Positions 23,863 through 32,611 are shown, numbered from the stretch's first letter. The stretch is DNA of 64,000 nt from Streptomyces antarcticus (GCF_026627255.1 NZ_JAPNLM010000015.1:22508-86507); one strand, 5' to 3'. Notes: generated by a model from the letters alone, not told the origin. Numbers and translations are program-made.

Positions 23863-24534
23863 GTGCAGCTGGAACCGATCACCTGGCAGCGGATGGCCGA
23901 GCGTCTCGCCGGTCACCTCGACGACCTCGCGGCCGCCCCGGAAGGGGGTGGCCGGCAGCGGACGGGCATTGACGGGGCGCCCGCCGCCGGGACCGGCGTG
24001 CTCGCCGAGGCGCTCGCCGACTCCCTGCGCCGGCGCGGCCGTTCGGTGCTGGTGGTCCCGGTCGCGGGATTCCTGCGGCCGGCCTCCCTGCGCTACGAGT
24101 TCGGCCGCGAGGACGTGGACTCCTACCTCGGCGGCTGGTACGACACGGCCGCGCTGTGGCGGGAGGTGTTCGGGCCGACGGACCCCGGGGGCACCGGCCG
24201 GGTGCTGCCCGATCTCTGGGACCCCGTCACCGACCGGGCCACCCGCAGCCCGTACGCGCACCTTCCGCCCGACGCGGTGGTGATCGTGCACGGGCCGCTG
24301 CTGCTCGGCCACTGGTTCCCCTTCGACCTGAGCGTTCACATCCGCCTCTCCCCCGGGGCGCTGGCCCGCCGCACCGAGGAGCCGGACCGCTGGACCCTGC
24401 CCGCCTTCGCCCGCTACGAGGCCGACACCGACCCGGCTTCGGCCGCGGACGCCGTGGTCCGCGCCGACGACCCCCGCCACCCCGCCTGGACCGGCATCCG
24501 CGGCGCCGACACCGCTACCGGCGCCGGTGCCTGA
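23863..24534 (+). CDS. Uridine-kinase-like protein with degenerate P-loop
   Basis: A 223-residue protein starts at GTG 23863 (VQLEPITWQRMAERLAGHL). It matches a Streptomyces family annotated uridine kinase: FLRPASLRYEFGREDVDSYLGGWYDTAALWREV and LPDLWDPVTDRATR are conserved. But the expected Walker A GxxxxGK(S/T) is replaced by GIDGAPAAGTGVLAEAL, with no Lys. Either the family has lost kinase activity or it uses another residue. The VVIVHGPLLLG segment corresponds to Walker B. It is divergent from the WGR gene, with no clear ribosome site; GACAAT lies six bases before the GTG. Confidence 0.75.
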   Translation: MQLEPITWQRMAERLAGHLDDLAAAPEGGGRQRTGIDGAPAAGTGVLAEALADSLRRRGRSVLVVPVAGFLRPASLRYEFGREDVDSYLGGWYDTAALWREVFGPTDPGGTGRVLPDLWDPVTDRATRSPYAHLPPDAVVIVHGPLLLGHWFPFDLSVHIRLSPGALARRTEEPDRWTLPAFARYEADTDPASAADAVVRADDPRHPAWTGIRGADTATGAGA

Positions 24535-24558
24535 CCGGCACGGTCCGAAAGAGACGCC

Positions 24559-25533
24559 CTACCCCGGCCGGCCCCCCAGCCGGGTGACCGCCGCCGACGC
24601 CGCCCGGCAGCCGGCGCGGGCGGCCTCCGCCGGGCCGGCGCCCCCGAGCCGCGCCGCGAGGAAGCCGCCCGTGAACGCGTCGCCCGCGCCCGTGGAGTCC
24701 ACCGCCTCGGCCGGCGCCGCCTCGACCTCCGCGGTGATCCGCCCCCGTTCGGCCACCAGGGCACCGGCCGCGCCCCGGGTCACCACCACCAGCGGCACCC
24801 GCAGGCTCAGCGCCGCCGCCGCCCGGCCCACCCCGGCCGGTTCCGGCAGCCCGGCCAGCAGCCGCGCCTCGTCCTCGTTCGGCAGCAGTACGGCGGCCCC
24901 CGCCACGGCGTCGAGGAAGCGGCCCGGGCCCAGCGCCGCCAGGAACCCCGCCGAGGCCGGGTCCACGCTCACCGGCACCCCCCGCGCCACGGCCGCCCGC
25001 AGCGCCACCAGGGCCAGTTCCCGGCTGCTCCCGGCGAAGAACAGGTAGCCCGACAGGTGCAGGTGGGCCACCCCGTCCAGCAGTTCCGGCGCCCAGTCGG
25101 CGGGGGAGAGCCGCAGCGAGGCGCCGCTGTCGGTCAGGAACGTCCGCTCCGCGTCCTTGCCGACCAGCGCGACCACCGTCCCCGTCGGCTCGGCCGGATC
25201 GACCACCAGCCGCGGCCGCACCCCGGAGTCCCGCAGCGCCCGCTCGTGCCACGGGGCCGACTCGGCGCCGACCCGCGCGAGGAGGCGTACCTCCGCGGTC
25301 CCCGTACGGGCCGCCCAGCAGGCCGCGTTGGCCCCCGCGCCGCCCGGGAGGGTGCGGATGCGGGCGGCCGTGTCCGTGCCCGGGGCCAGCGGCTCCGGGT
25401 GGACCGCCACCACGTCGGTCACCACGTCCCCGACGACGAGCAGCGCCCCGCGGCCCGCTCCCGTCCCGCCCGCGCCGCGACCGGCCCCCGGCCCTGTCGT
25501 GCCCCCGCCGCCGTCCGCCGGCCGTCCCGTCAT
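24559..25533 (-). CDS. psuK: PfkB-family kinase, probably pseudouridine kinase
   Basis: A 324-residue ribokinase-fold enzyme. The N-terminal PfkB motif is GGAGANAACWAARTG and the C-terminal signature is DSTGAGDAFTGGF, with the catalytic Asp in GAGD. The first 28 residues are a Gly/Ala/Arg extension and may not all be translated. ATG 25533 overlaps the psuG stop by four bases (ATGA). PsuK phosphorylates pseudouridine to the 5'-phosphate that PsuG then splits; the assignment of this PfkB member rests on that overlap, not on sequence alone. Confidence 0.82.
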   Translation of the reverse strand: MTGRPADGGGGTTGPGAGRGAGGTGAGRGALLVVGDVVTDVVAVHPEPLAPGTDTAARIRTLPGGAGANAACWAARTGTAEVRLLARVGAESAPWHERALRDSGVRPRLVVDPAEPTGTVVALVGKDAERTFLTDSGASLRLSPADWAPELLDGVAHLHLSGYLFFAGSSRELALVALRAAVARGVPVSVDPASAGFLAALGPGRFLDAVAGAAVLLPNEDEARLLAGLPEPAGVGRAAAALSLRVPLVVVTRGAAGALVAERGRITAEVEAAPAEAVDSTGAGDAFTGGFLAARLGGAGPAEAARAGCRAASAAVTRLGGRPG

Positions 25534-26462
25534 GCCCGCGCCGCCCAGGCCCCCGCGATCCGGGCCCCGAGCCGCACGTTGCCCCGTACCGCCGCCAGGT
25601 TCGCCTCCAGCGAGGCCCCGCCCGTCGCCTTCACCAGGAAACCGAGGAGGTACGGCGTCACCGCCTGCCCCGTGATCCCCCGCTCGCGGCACTCGGCGAG
25701 CGCCTCCGCCAGCACCCGGTGGTGCAGCTCCGGGTCGAGCTGCTCCGCCCGCGCCACCGGATGGGCCACCAGCAGCGCGGACTCCGGGCCGCCGAGGGCG
25801 TCCTGCGCGGCCATCACCGCGGCGACTTCCTCCGGCCGGTGCACGGTCCAGTCCACCGGCTCGCCGGAATCGGCCAGGTAGAACCCCGGGAAGCGGTCCG
25901 TCCCGTAGCCGAGCACCGACACCCCCAGGGTTTCCAGCCGCTGGAGCGTGCCCGGTACGTCCAGGATCGACTTCACCCCCGCGCACACCACCGTGATCCG
26001 CGTCCGGGCCAGCAGCGCGAGGTCCGCCGACTCGTCCTGGGTCCGCGCCCACTCCCGGTGTACGCCGCCCAGCCCGCCGGTGGCGAAGACCCGCAGCCCC
26101 GCCCGCGCGGCCAGGAACGCCGTCGCGGACACCGTCGTCGCGCCGGTCGCGCCCGTCGCGAGCGCGGGCGCCAGGTCACGGTGGCCGAGCTTGCGCACGC
26201 CCTCGCCCCCCGCGATCCGCTCCAGCTGCGCCTTGTCGAGGCCCGCGTACGCCACCCCGTCCACGACCGCGACCGTCGCCGGAACGGCGCCCTCCGCGCG
26301 GACCAGCGCCTCCAGCTCGGCGCCCACCGCCAGGTTGCGGGGACGGGGCAGGCCGTGCGCGATGATCGTCGACTCCAGTGCCACGACGGGCCGCCCCCGG
26401 TCGAGGGCCTCGCGCACCTCTGCCGACAGGACCGGGACCTCAGATGCTGTGTGCTGTGACAT
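25530..26462 (-). CDS. psuG: Pseudouridine-5'-phosphate glycosidase
   Basis: A 310-residue enzyme that reversibly splits pseudouridine 5'-phosphate into uracil and ribose 5-phosphate. Family motifs are VVALESTIIAHGLPRPRNL near the start, KLGHRDLAPALATGATGATTVSAT (with the Schiff-base Lys region), FATGGLGGVHR, VVCAGVKSILDVPGTLQRLETLGVSVLGYGTDRFPGFY and the C-terminal TPYLLGFL. The start at 26462 (MSQHTASE) is four bases after GGGG; ATG 26474 is an alternative. It is the first gene of a two-gene pseudouridine catabolic operon. Confidence 0.93.
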   Translation of the reverse strand: MSQHTASEVPVLSAEVREALDRGRPVVALESTIIAHGLPRPRNLAVGAELEALVRAEGAVPATVAVVDGVAYAGLDKAQLERIAGGEGVRKLGHRDLAPALATGATGATTVSATAFLAARAGLRVFATGGLGGVHREWARTQDESADLALLARTRITVVCAGVKSILDVPGTLQRLETLGVSVLGYGTDRFPGFYLADSGEPVDWTVHRPEEVAAVMAAQDALGGPESALLVAHPVARAEQLDPELHHRVLAEALAECRERGITGQAVTPYLLGFLVKATGGASLEANLAAVRGNVRLGARIAGAWAARA

Positions 26463-26627
26463 GTCCCCATCCATGGCACGGGACCCACGCCCCCAAACGC
26501 CCTCCCGCCCCTCCCGTCCCCAAGCTGTCCGAGTAGCGCCCCTGCCGCGGCCGGGCTGGACAGGATGACTCGTCAGCCGGGCCGTTCCTGGACGCTGTGG
26601 CCACCGCGCGGCGCGGGCGGGCCGGAT

Positions 26628-26633
26628 TAGGCT
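26628..26633 (+). promoter_or_regulatory. -10 box giving a leaderless cupin transcript
   Basis: TAGGCT ends eight bases before ATG 26642, with no Shine-Dalgarno. It is the same hexamer as at coaE. Confidence 0.5.
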
Positions 26634-26641
26634 GGCGCGCC

Positions 26642-27064
26642 ATGAGCACCAGTGACCACCACGCCTCCGCGCCCGCCGCCGACCCCGCTTCCGCCGGTCC
26701 CTCCGCCCCCGGGCCCGCCTCCTTCGCCGTCAGCCTGCCGGACGTTCCCGACGCCGAGCTGGAGACCGAGGACCTCGACCCCGGCCAGATCGTCTCGGGC
26801 GAGCCGGTGGTCACCGGCAAGGTGCTGTGGGAGTCGCCGGACGGCAAGCAGGTGCGCGGGATCTGGCAGATCACCCCGGGCGTGGTCACCGACACCGAGG
26901 CCAATGAGCTGTTCGTGGTGGTCAGCGGCCGCGCCACCATCGAGGTCGAGGGCGGCGGGACCCTGGAGGTCGGGCCGGGCTCCGCGTGCGTGCTCCGGGA
27001 GGGCGACCGGACGACCTGGACCGTGCACGAGACGCTGCGCAAGGCCTACCACATCAGCTACTGA
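26642..27064 (+). CDS. Cupin domain protein (EutQ-like, DUF861 type)
   Basis: A 140-residue protein with a 30-residue Ala/Ser/Pro N-terminal tail and a cupin barrel: KVLWESPDGKQVRGIWQITPGVVTDTEANELFVVVSGRATIEVEGGGTLEVGPGSACVLREGDRTTWTVHETLRKAYHIS. The (E/D)xNELFVVVSG pattern and the WTVHE near the end match short cupins of the DUF861 group. The usual metal histidines of motif 1 are mostly absent, so metal binding is doubtful. Its stop overlaps the convergent MFS gene by 11 bases. Confidence 0.82.
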   Translation: MSTSDHHASAPAADPASAGPSAPGPASFAVSLPDVPDAELETEDLDPGQIVSGEPVVTGKVLWESPDGKQVRGIWQITPGVVTDTEANELFVVVSGRATIEVEGGGTLEVGPGSACVLREGDRTTWTVHETLRKAYHISY

Positions 27065-28409
27065 CGTCCTTCGGGGCCGGGGCCGGGGCGGGGGCCGGGG
27101 GCGCCGGTGCGGATCCCGGGGCCGGCTCCTGCTCCGGCGCGGGGTGGCGGCGCGCGGTGAACAGCGCGAGCGCCGCCATCGGCAGCAGCAGCGCGGCACC
27201 TACGGCGTTCAGCCAGCCGTAGCCCGCCTGCGCCATGACCAGCCCGGCGGCCGCGCCGCCCAGGCCCGCGGCGGCGTTCATCGTGAGGTCGCCCAGACCC
27301 TGCGCGGCGGCCCGCGCCGGCTGCGGCACCGAGTCCGTCAGCAGCGCGGACCCGGCCACCATCCCCGCGGACCAGCCGAGGCCGAGCAGGAACAGGCCGA
27401 GGGCGCTCTGGCCGTGATTCGCCCCGGCCGTTCCGGCGAGCAGCGCGGCGACCGACAGCAGTCCGGCCGCCAGCCCGATCACCGCCAGCCGTCCGAGGCG
27501 GTCCGCGAGCCACCCCATCACGGGGGAGAAGGCGAACATGCCCGCGATGTGACCGCTGATCACGAGCCCGACGAGCTCCAGCCCGGCGCCGTGATGACCC
27601 AGGTCCATCGGGGTCATGATCATGATCGAGACCATGGTGGTGTGGGACACCGTGACGGTGAGGAGGGCGAGCCGCGCCCGCGGCGAGTCCCTGACGGCGG
27701 CGAACCCGGCGCGCAGCGAGCGGCCCTCCCGGGTCTGTTCCGCGGGCCCGGCCAGTGCCCGGGCCGTCAGCAGCGGGTCCGGACGCAGGAGTACGCCGAT
27801 CAGCGTGCCGGTCAGCAGGAAGACGACGGCGGCCCACACGAAGGGCCCCGCCGTCTCGGGTATGGAGGTACCGGCGAAGCTGCGGCTGGCCGGGGCGGAC
27901 AGGTTCGGCCCGAGCACCGCGCCGACGGTGGACGCCCACACGACGACCGAGATCGCCCGGGCCCGGCGGTCCGGGGCCGCGAGGTCGGCGGCGGCGAACC
28001 GGGCCTGGAGGTTGGCCGAGGAGGCGGCGCCGAAGGCGGCCATGCCGAGCAGCAGCAGGGGGAAGTTCCGGACGGTGGCGGCGAGGACGACGAGGGCCGC
28101 GCCGGCCGCGCCGATCGCGTACGCGAGGACCAGGCCGGGCCGGCGGCCGCGCGCGGTCATCAGCGCGGCGAGGGGGAGCGAGAGGCAGGCGGTGCCCACC
28201 ACCGAGGCGGTGGAGGCGAGTCCGGACAGGGCCTCGGTCCCGCTGACCTCGGTGGCGAGGACGGGTGCCAGGGCGATGCTGATCGGCACGCCGAGCCCGC
28301 CGAGCACCTGGCCGGCGATCAGCACCCCGGAGGTGCGGCGCCGCAGCCGGACGAGGTCCGCAGGCGCGACGGGCGGAGCCGTCCGGTCGGTACGGGGCGA
28401 GGAGGTCAC
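27054..28409 (-). CDS. MFS transporter (drug-efflux type)
   Basis: A 451-residue integral membrane protein with about 12 hydrophobic segments, starting VTSSPRTDRTAPPVAPADLVRLRRRTSG. The MFS loop 2-3 motif is degenerate (LMTARGRRPGLVLAY) and loop 8-9 carries GWLADRLGRLAVIGLA. The C-terminus is an Ala/Pro repeat tail (PAPPAPAPAPAP). A family with this layout in Streptomyces is annotated MFS transporter without substrate. GTG 28409 has only a weak GGGG site; an earlier start in an Arg-rich extension is less likely. No regulator is adjacent. Confidence 0.88.
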   Translation of the reverse strand: MTSSPRTDRTAPPVAPADLVRLRRRTSGVLIAGQVLGGLGVPISIALAPVLATEVSGTEALSGLASTASVVGTACLSLPLAALMTARGRRPGLVLAYAIGAAGAALVVLAATVRNFPLLLLGMAAFGAASSANLQARFAAADLAAPDRRARAISVVVWASTVGAVLGPNLSAPASRSFAGTSIPETAGPFVWAAVVFLLTGTLIGVLLRPDPLLTARALAGPAEQTREGRSLRAGFAAVRDSPRARLALLTVTVSHTTMVSIMIMTPMDLGHHGAGLELVGLVISGHIAGMFAFSPVMGWLADRLGRLAVIGLAAGLLSVAALLAGTAGANHGQSALGLFLLGLGWSAGMVAGSALLTDSVPQPARAAAQGLGDLTMNAAAGLGGAAAGLVMAQAGYGWLNAVGAALLLPMAALALFTARRHPAPEQEPAPGSAPAPPAPAPAPAPKDVSS

Positions 28410-28515
28410 GCAGCGCACCCCGGGCAGGGCTGCGGGGCGGCGGCGCGGGCGGCGGCGGCGGCGGTAGAGGTCACCGCGGCAGTCTCGCACCCCGCTCCCC
28501 GCCGCGGAACAGAAG

Positions 28516-29091
28516 TCAGAACAGGGGCTGCGGCAGGACGCCCTCCAGGGCGAGCAGCAGGCGCTTGGTCTCCACCCCGCCGCCGAAGCCCCCGATGCCC
28601 CCGTCGTTCTCCACGACCCGGTGGCAGGCCACCACCAGCGGCAGTGGGTTCGAGCCCATGGCGTTGCCCACCGCCTGGGCGGCGCCGGGCTGGCCGGCCC
28701 GGGCAGCCAGTTCCCCGTACCCGACGACCGCCCCGTACGGCACGGAACGGTCCAGCTCCTGGAGCACCTGCCGGTTGAAACCGGAGCTGAGCCGCCAGTC
28801 CAGCGGCAGAGCGAACCGCCGCAGGGCGCCGGAGAAGTACGCCCGGAGCTGGCGCACCGGCTCCGCCAGCAGCACTTCCGCGCCCGGCGCCGGACGCCGC
28901 GCGTCGCCGCCGAGCCGGGAGACGAGCGGGCCGATCATCGCGTCGACCCGGTCCGGCCCGGCGTGGAACTCGACCCGGACCAGCCCCTCCGGGGTCGCGG
29001 CCAGGAGCAGGGGGCCGATGTCGCTGGGGACGACGGTCCATTCGAGGCGCGGCCCGCGGGGCCGCTCGGTGCTGTCCACGGTGCTGTCCAC
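28516..29091 (-). CDS. ogt: Methylated-DNA--protein-cysteine methyltransferase
   Basis: A 191-residue Ogt/MGMT suicide enzyme that removes alkyl groups from O6-alkylguanine in DNA. The DNA-binding wing VPYGAVVGYGELAARAGQPGAAQAVGNAMGSNPLPLVV precedes the active-site ACHRV, where the acceptor Cys is present but the usual preceding Pro is Ala. GFGGGVETKRLLLALEG follows as expected. The first residues are a duplicated VDST, from two GTG codons; I take GTG 29091, six bases after TACGGT, implying a leaderless mRNA. Confidence 0.92.
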   Translation of the reverse strand: MDSTVDSTERPRGPRLEWTVVPSDIGPLLLAATPEGLVRVEFHAGPDRVDAMIGPLVSRLGGDARRPAPGAEVLLAEPVRQLRAYFSGALRRFALPLDWRLSSGFNRQVLQELDRSVPYGAVVGYGELAARAGQPGAAQAVGNAMGSNPLPLVVACHRVVENDGGIGGFGGGVETKRLLLALEGVLPQPLF

Positions 29092-29189
29092 GCGTTCACC
29101 GTACGTCGCGCCACCGACAACCCCGGCGACGGCCTCGGGGCCCACCCTGCCCCTGCCACGCCACGCCACGCCCCGGACGGGCCAGCAGG

Positions 29190-30113
29190 TCAGAAGAGGT
29201 CGACCGCGTCCTGGACCACGTCCGGCGCGTTGGTGATGATCCCGTCCACCCCCATGTCCCGGACCTTGCGGGCCGTCGCGGCGTCGTCCACGATCCAGGT
29301 GTCCACCTCCATGGTCCGGCCGTGGGCGCCGAGCAGGCCGTGCACCGCCGCGACCCAGTCCGCCGAGATCGTGGTGTGCCACGGGTTGATCCGGTCGGTG
29401 AACTTCGCGTACAGCGGCAGGTCCGTCACCGAAGGCGTGCCGAGGAAGGCCGTCACGAGGTCCGGCCGCAGCTCGTGCACCATGCGGACGCTGTCGGCGC
29501 TGAAGCTCTGCACCACCAGGCGCTGCGAGACGTGGCCCTCGTCGAGCCAGCCGGCCGCGCCCAGCACCTTCAGGGTGTCCGCCTCGATCCCGGGGTAGAG
29601 CTCCGGCTTCTTGATCTCCAGCAGGAGCCGCTGCTGGTTGCGCTGCACCCGGTCGAGGTACTGCCGCAGGGTGGGAACCCGGGCGCCCGCGAACTCGTCG
29701 CCGAACCAGCTGCCGGCGTCCAGCCGGGAGATCTCCGCCGCCGTGAAGTCCCTGACCCGCCACGGCCTGCGGTCGGGGAACACCTCCTCGACGTCGGTCG
29801 TGCGGGCCAGGGTGTCGTCGTGGATCACCACCAGCTCGCCGTCGCCGGTGCGCTGCACGTCGTTCTCGACCCAGTCGAAGCCCAGGTGCATGGCCAGGTC
29901 GACGGCGTCGAGGGTGTTCTCCGGCGCGTACGCCGAGGCCCCCCGGTGGGCGTACACCACGGGGGTCGCGAACACGTCGGCGGCGGCTCGGGGAGCCGCC
30001 GGGCGGGACGGGAGGGAGGGGGAGGCTGCGGTGGAGGATGTCCCGCCGAGCACGGTGAGGGTGAAGCCCAGGAAGGCGGCGGCTGCCGCGGCGGCGGGTC
30101 GGACGACGTACAT
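29190..30113 (-). CDS. Secreted glycerophosphodiester phosphodiesterase
   Basis: A 307-residue exported GDPD-family TIM barrel that should release glycerol 3-phosphate from glycerophosphodiesters, for phosphate scavenging. A signal peptide occupies residues 1-30 (VVRPAAAAAAAFLGFTLTVLGG). Catalytic motifs are YAHRGASAYAPENTLDAV (His and Glu), WVENDVQRTGDGELVVIHDDTLARTT (E and D metal ligands, second His), LLLEIKKP and the C-terminal GVDGIITNAPD. The ATG at 30113 follows GAGGAGA. No pho box was recognised by eye. It is monocistronic. Confidence 0.93.
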   Translation of the reverse strand: MYVVRPAAAAAAAFLGFTLTVLGGTSSTAASPSLPSRPAAPRAAADVFATPVVYAHRGASAYAPENTLDAVDLAMHLGFDWVENDVQRTGDGELVVIHDDTLARTTDVEEVFPDRRPWRVRDFTAAEISRLDAGSWFGDEFAGARVPTLRQYLDRVQRNQQRLLLEIKKPELYPGIEADTLKVLGAAGWLDEGHVSQRLVVQSFSADSVRMVHELRPDLVTAFLGTPSVTDLPLYAKFTDRINPWHTTISADWVAAVHGLLGAHGRTMEVDTWIVDDAATARKVRDMGVDGIITNAPDVVQDAVDLF

Positions 30114-30448
30114 GTGCGTTCTCCTCGGGTCGTGAACCCTGCTCCTGGCTCAAACGGGCGCGGAGCGGAAGACGTTGCGGCGGTGCACTTCAGGGAGATC
30201 TCTTTCACGGCGATCATGGCGTCGAAGATCACCGGGCCGCCACCGAACTACGACAAACGGACCAGACCCGCGCGCATCAGCGCGGACCCGCACGCGTCAG
30301 CGCGGACCGGCTCGCATACCCGCAGACCCGCCGGTATCCGCGCAGACCGGCACACGCCCGCGTGGACCTTCCGGACCCGCCGGACCCGCCGGAGCGCGCG
30401 GACCCGCGCCTTTGCGTGAGTGTCAGTGGTGGGTCGTACGGTTGACCC
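30114..30448. other. 335-bp divergent region between the GDPD gene and uvrB
   Basis: The left 140 bases are unremarkable and contain agatctcttt and actacgacaaacgg, the only A/T-richer patches. The right part is filled by 20-bp degenerate repeats (30276-30375), then ggacccgccggacccgccgg, then the uvrB -10 box TACGGT at 30437-30442, six bases before the ATG. I found no gene and no good SOS box. Confidence 0.6.
30276..30375. repeat. Degenerate 20-bp tandem repeats upstream of uvrB
   Basis: Five consecutive 20-base units (for example atcagcgcggacccgcacgc, gtcagcgcggaccggctcgc, atccgcgcagaccggcacac) share a core cagcGCGGACCsGC. The unit length is about two helical turns. Confidence 0.7.
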
Positions 30449-32611
30449 ATGCGGCCCGTATCGAAGATCGAACGCACGGTGGCGCCTTTCGAGGTCGTCA
30501 GCTCCTACCAGCCCAGCGGTGACCAGCCGGCGGCCATCGCCGAGCTGGAGAAGCGCGTCCGGGCAGGTGAGAAGGACGTCGTCCTGCTGGGCGCGACCGG
30601 CACCGGCAAGTCGGCGACCACCGCGTGGATGATCGAGAAGCTCCAGCGCCCCACCCTGGTCATGGCGCCGAACAAGACCCTCGCCGCCCAGCTGGCGAAC
30701 GAGTTCCGCGAGCTCCTGCCGAACAACGCCGTCGAGTACTTCGTGTCGTACTACGACTACTACCAGCCCGAGGCCTACGTACCGCAGTCGGACACCTACA
30801 TCGAGAAGGACTCCTCGATCAACGAGGAGGTGGAGCGGCTGCGCCACTCCGCGACCAACTCGCTCCTCACCCGGCGCGACGTCATCGTCGTCGCCTCCGT
30901 GTCCTGTATCTACGGCCTTGGCACCCCGCAGGAGTACGTCGACCGGATGGTCTCCCTCAAGGTGGGGGAGGAGTTCGACCGCGACCAGCTGCTGCGCCGC
31001 TTCGTCGACATCCAGTACACGCGCAACGACGTGGCCTTCACCCGCGGCACCTTCCGGGTGCGCGGCGACACCATCGAGATCTTCCCGGTCTACGAGGAAC
31101 TGGCCGTCCGCATCGAGATGTTCGGCGACGAGATCGAGGCCCTGTCCACGCTGCACCCGCTGACGGGCGAGGTCATCAGCGAGGACCGGGAGCTGTACGT
31201 CTTCCCCGCCAGCCACTACGTCGCCGGCCCCGAGCGCATGGAGAAGGCGGTCCGCGGCATCGAGGCCGAGCTGACCGAGCGCCTCGCCGAGCTGGAGAAG
31301 CAGGGCAAGATGCTGGAGGCCCAGCGGCTGCGCATGCGCACCACCTACGACCTGGAGATGATGCGCCAGATCGGGTCGTGCTCCGGCATCGAGAACTACT
31401 CGCTGCACATGGACGACCGCGAGCGCGGCACGGCGCCCAACACCCTCATCGACTACTTCCCCGAGGACTTCCTCCTCGTCATCGACGAGTCGCACGTCAC
31501 GGTCCCCCAGATCGGCGCGATGTACGAGGGGGACGCCTCGCGCAAGCGGACCCTGGTCGACCACGGGTTCCGGCTGCCCTCCGCGCTCGACAACCGTCCG
31601 CTGAAGTGGGAGGAGTTCCAGGAGCGCATCGGCCAGACCGTCTACCTGTCGGCCACCCCCGGCAAGTACGAGCTCTCTCGGGGCGACGGATTCGTCGAGC
31701 AGATCATCCGCCCCACCGGCCTCATCGACCCCGAGGTCGTCGTCAAGCCCACGGAGGGCCAGATCGACGACCTGGTGCACGAGATCCGCCTGCGGGTCGA
31801 GAAGGACGAGCGCGTCCTGGTGACCACCCTTACCAAGAAGATGGCCGAGGACCTCACCGACTACTTCCTGGAGCTCGGCATCCAGGTCCGCTACCTGCAC
31901 AGCGACGTGGACACCCTGCGCCGCATCGAGCTGCTGCGCGAGCTGCGGGCCGGCGAGTACGACGTACTGGTCGGCATCAACCTGCTCCGCGAGGGCCTGG
32001 ACCTGCCCGAGGTCTCCCTCGTGGCGATCCTCGACGCCGACAAGCAGGGCTTCCTGCGCTCGGGCACCTCGCTGATCCAGACCATCGGCCGCGCGGCGCG
32101 CAACGTGTCCGGCCAGGTCCACATGTACGCGGACAGCATCACCCCGGCGATGGCGCAGGCGATCGACGAGACCAACCGGCGCCGCGAGAAGCAGGTCGCC
32201 TACAACACGGCCCACGGCATCGACCCGCAGCCGCTGCGCAAGAAGATCAACGACATCGTCGCCACCATCGCCCGCGAGGAACTGGACACCGAGGAGCTCC
32301 TCGGCACCGGATACCGGCAGGCGAAGGACGCCAAGGGGGCCAAGGCGCCGGTTCCGGCGCTCGGCGGGAAGGCCGGCCGGGCCGCGGCGGGCAAGGGGAC
32401 GAAGGGTGCGAAGGGGGCCGGGGGAGCCCGGTCCGGCGAGGTGCTCACCGACCGCCCGGCCGCCGAACTGGCCGCGCTCATCGAGCAGATGACCGAGCGG
32501 ATGCGCGGTGCGGCGGCCGAGCTGCAATTCGAGGTGGCCGCCCGGATCCGCGACGAGGTGGGCGAGCTGAAGAAGGAGCTGAGGCAGATGAAGGAAGCGG
32601 GCCTCGCCTGA
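30449..32611 (+). CDS. uvrB: Excinuclease ABC subunit B
   Basis: The 720-residue damage-verification helicase-like subunit of nucleotide excision repair. Walker A is GATGTGKS (48-55); the beta-hairpin that probes DNA is in YYDYYQPEAYVPQSDTYIEKDSSIN; DESH is the Walker B; RAARNV is motif VI. The C-terminal UVR domain (LIEQMTERMRGAAAELQFEVAARIRDEV) binds UvrC. Between the helicase and UVR domains lies a Lys/Gly/Ala-rich linker of about 45 residues (AKDAKGAKAP, AAGKGTKGAKGAGG). The ATG follows TACGGT by six bases with no Shine-Dalgarno, so the mRNA is probably leaderless. Confidence 0.98.
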   Translation: MRPVSKIERTVAPFEVVSSYQPSGDQPAAIAELEKRVRAGEKDVVLLGATGTGKSATTAWMIEKLQRPTLVMAPNKTLAAQLANEFRELLPNNAVEYFVSYYDYYQPEAYVPQSDTYIEKDSSINEEVERLRHSATNSLLTRRDVIVVASVSCIYGLGTPQEYVDRMVSLKVGEEFDRDQLLRRFVDIQYTRNDVAFTRGTFRVRGDTIEIFPVYEELAVRIEMFGDEIEALSTLHPLTGEVISEDRELYVFPASHYVAGPERMEKAVRGIEAELTERLAELEKQGKMLEAQRLRMRTTYDLEMMRQIGSCSGIENYSLHMDDRERGTAPNTLIDYFPEDFLLVIDESHVTVPQIGAMYEGDASRKRTLVDHGFRLPSALDNRPLKWEEFQERIGQTVYLSATPGKYELSRGDGFVEQIIRPTGLIDPEVVVKPTEGQIDDLVHEIRLRVEKDERVLVTTLTKKMAEDLTDYFLELGIQVRYLHSDVDTLRRIELLRELRAGEYDVLVGINLLREGLDLPEVSLVAILDADKQGFLRSGTSLIQTIGRAARNVSGQVHMYADSITPAMAQAIDETNRRREKQVAYNTAHGIDPQPLRKKINDIVATIAREELDTEELLGTGYRQAKDAKGAKAPVPALGGKAGRAAAGKGTKGAKGAGGARSGEVLTDRPAAELAALIEQMTERMRGAAAELQFEVAARIRDEVGELKKELRQMKEAGLA

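Noticed and set aside
12482..30113. Secondary-metabolite cluster or mobile island
   Set aside because: No biosynthetic core enzymes, integrase, transposase or flanking tRNA, and composition stays that of the chromosome; the region looks merely more variable.
30276..30375. CRISPR array upstream of uvrB
   Set aside because: Units are contiguous, degenerate and have no unique spacers; no cas genes in the window.
30380..30448. SOS box upstream of uvrB
   Set aside because: No TCGAAC or GTTCGA-like half-site near the predicted leaderless promoter.
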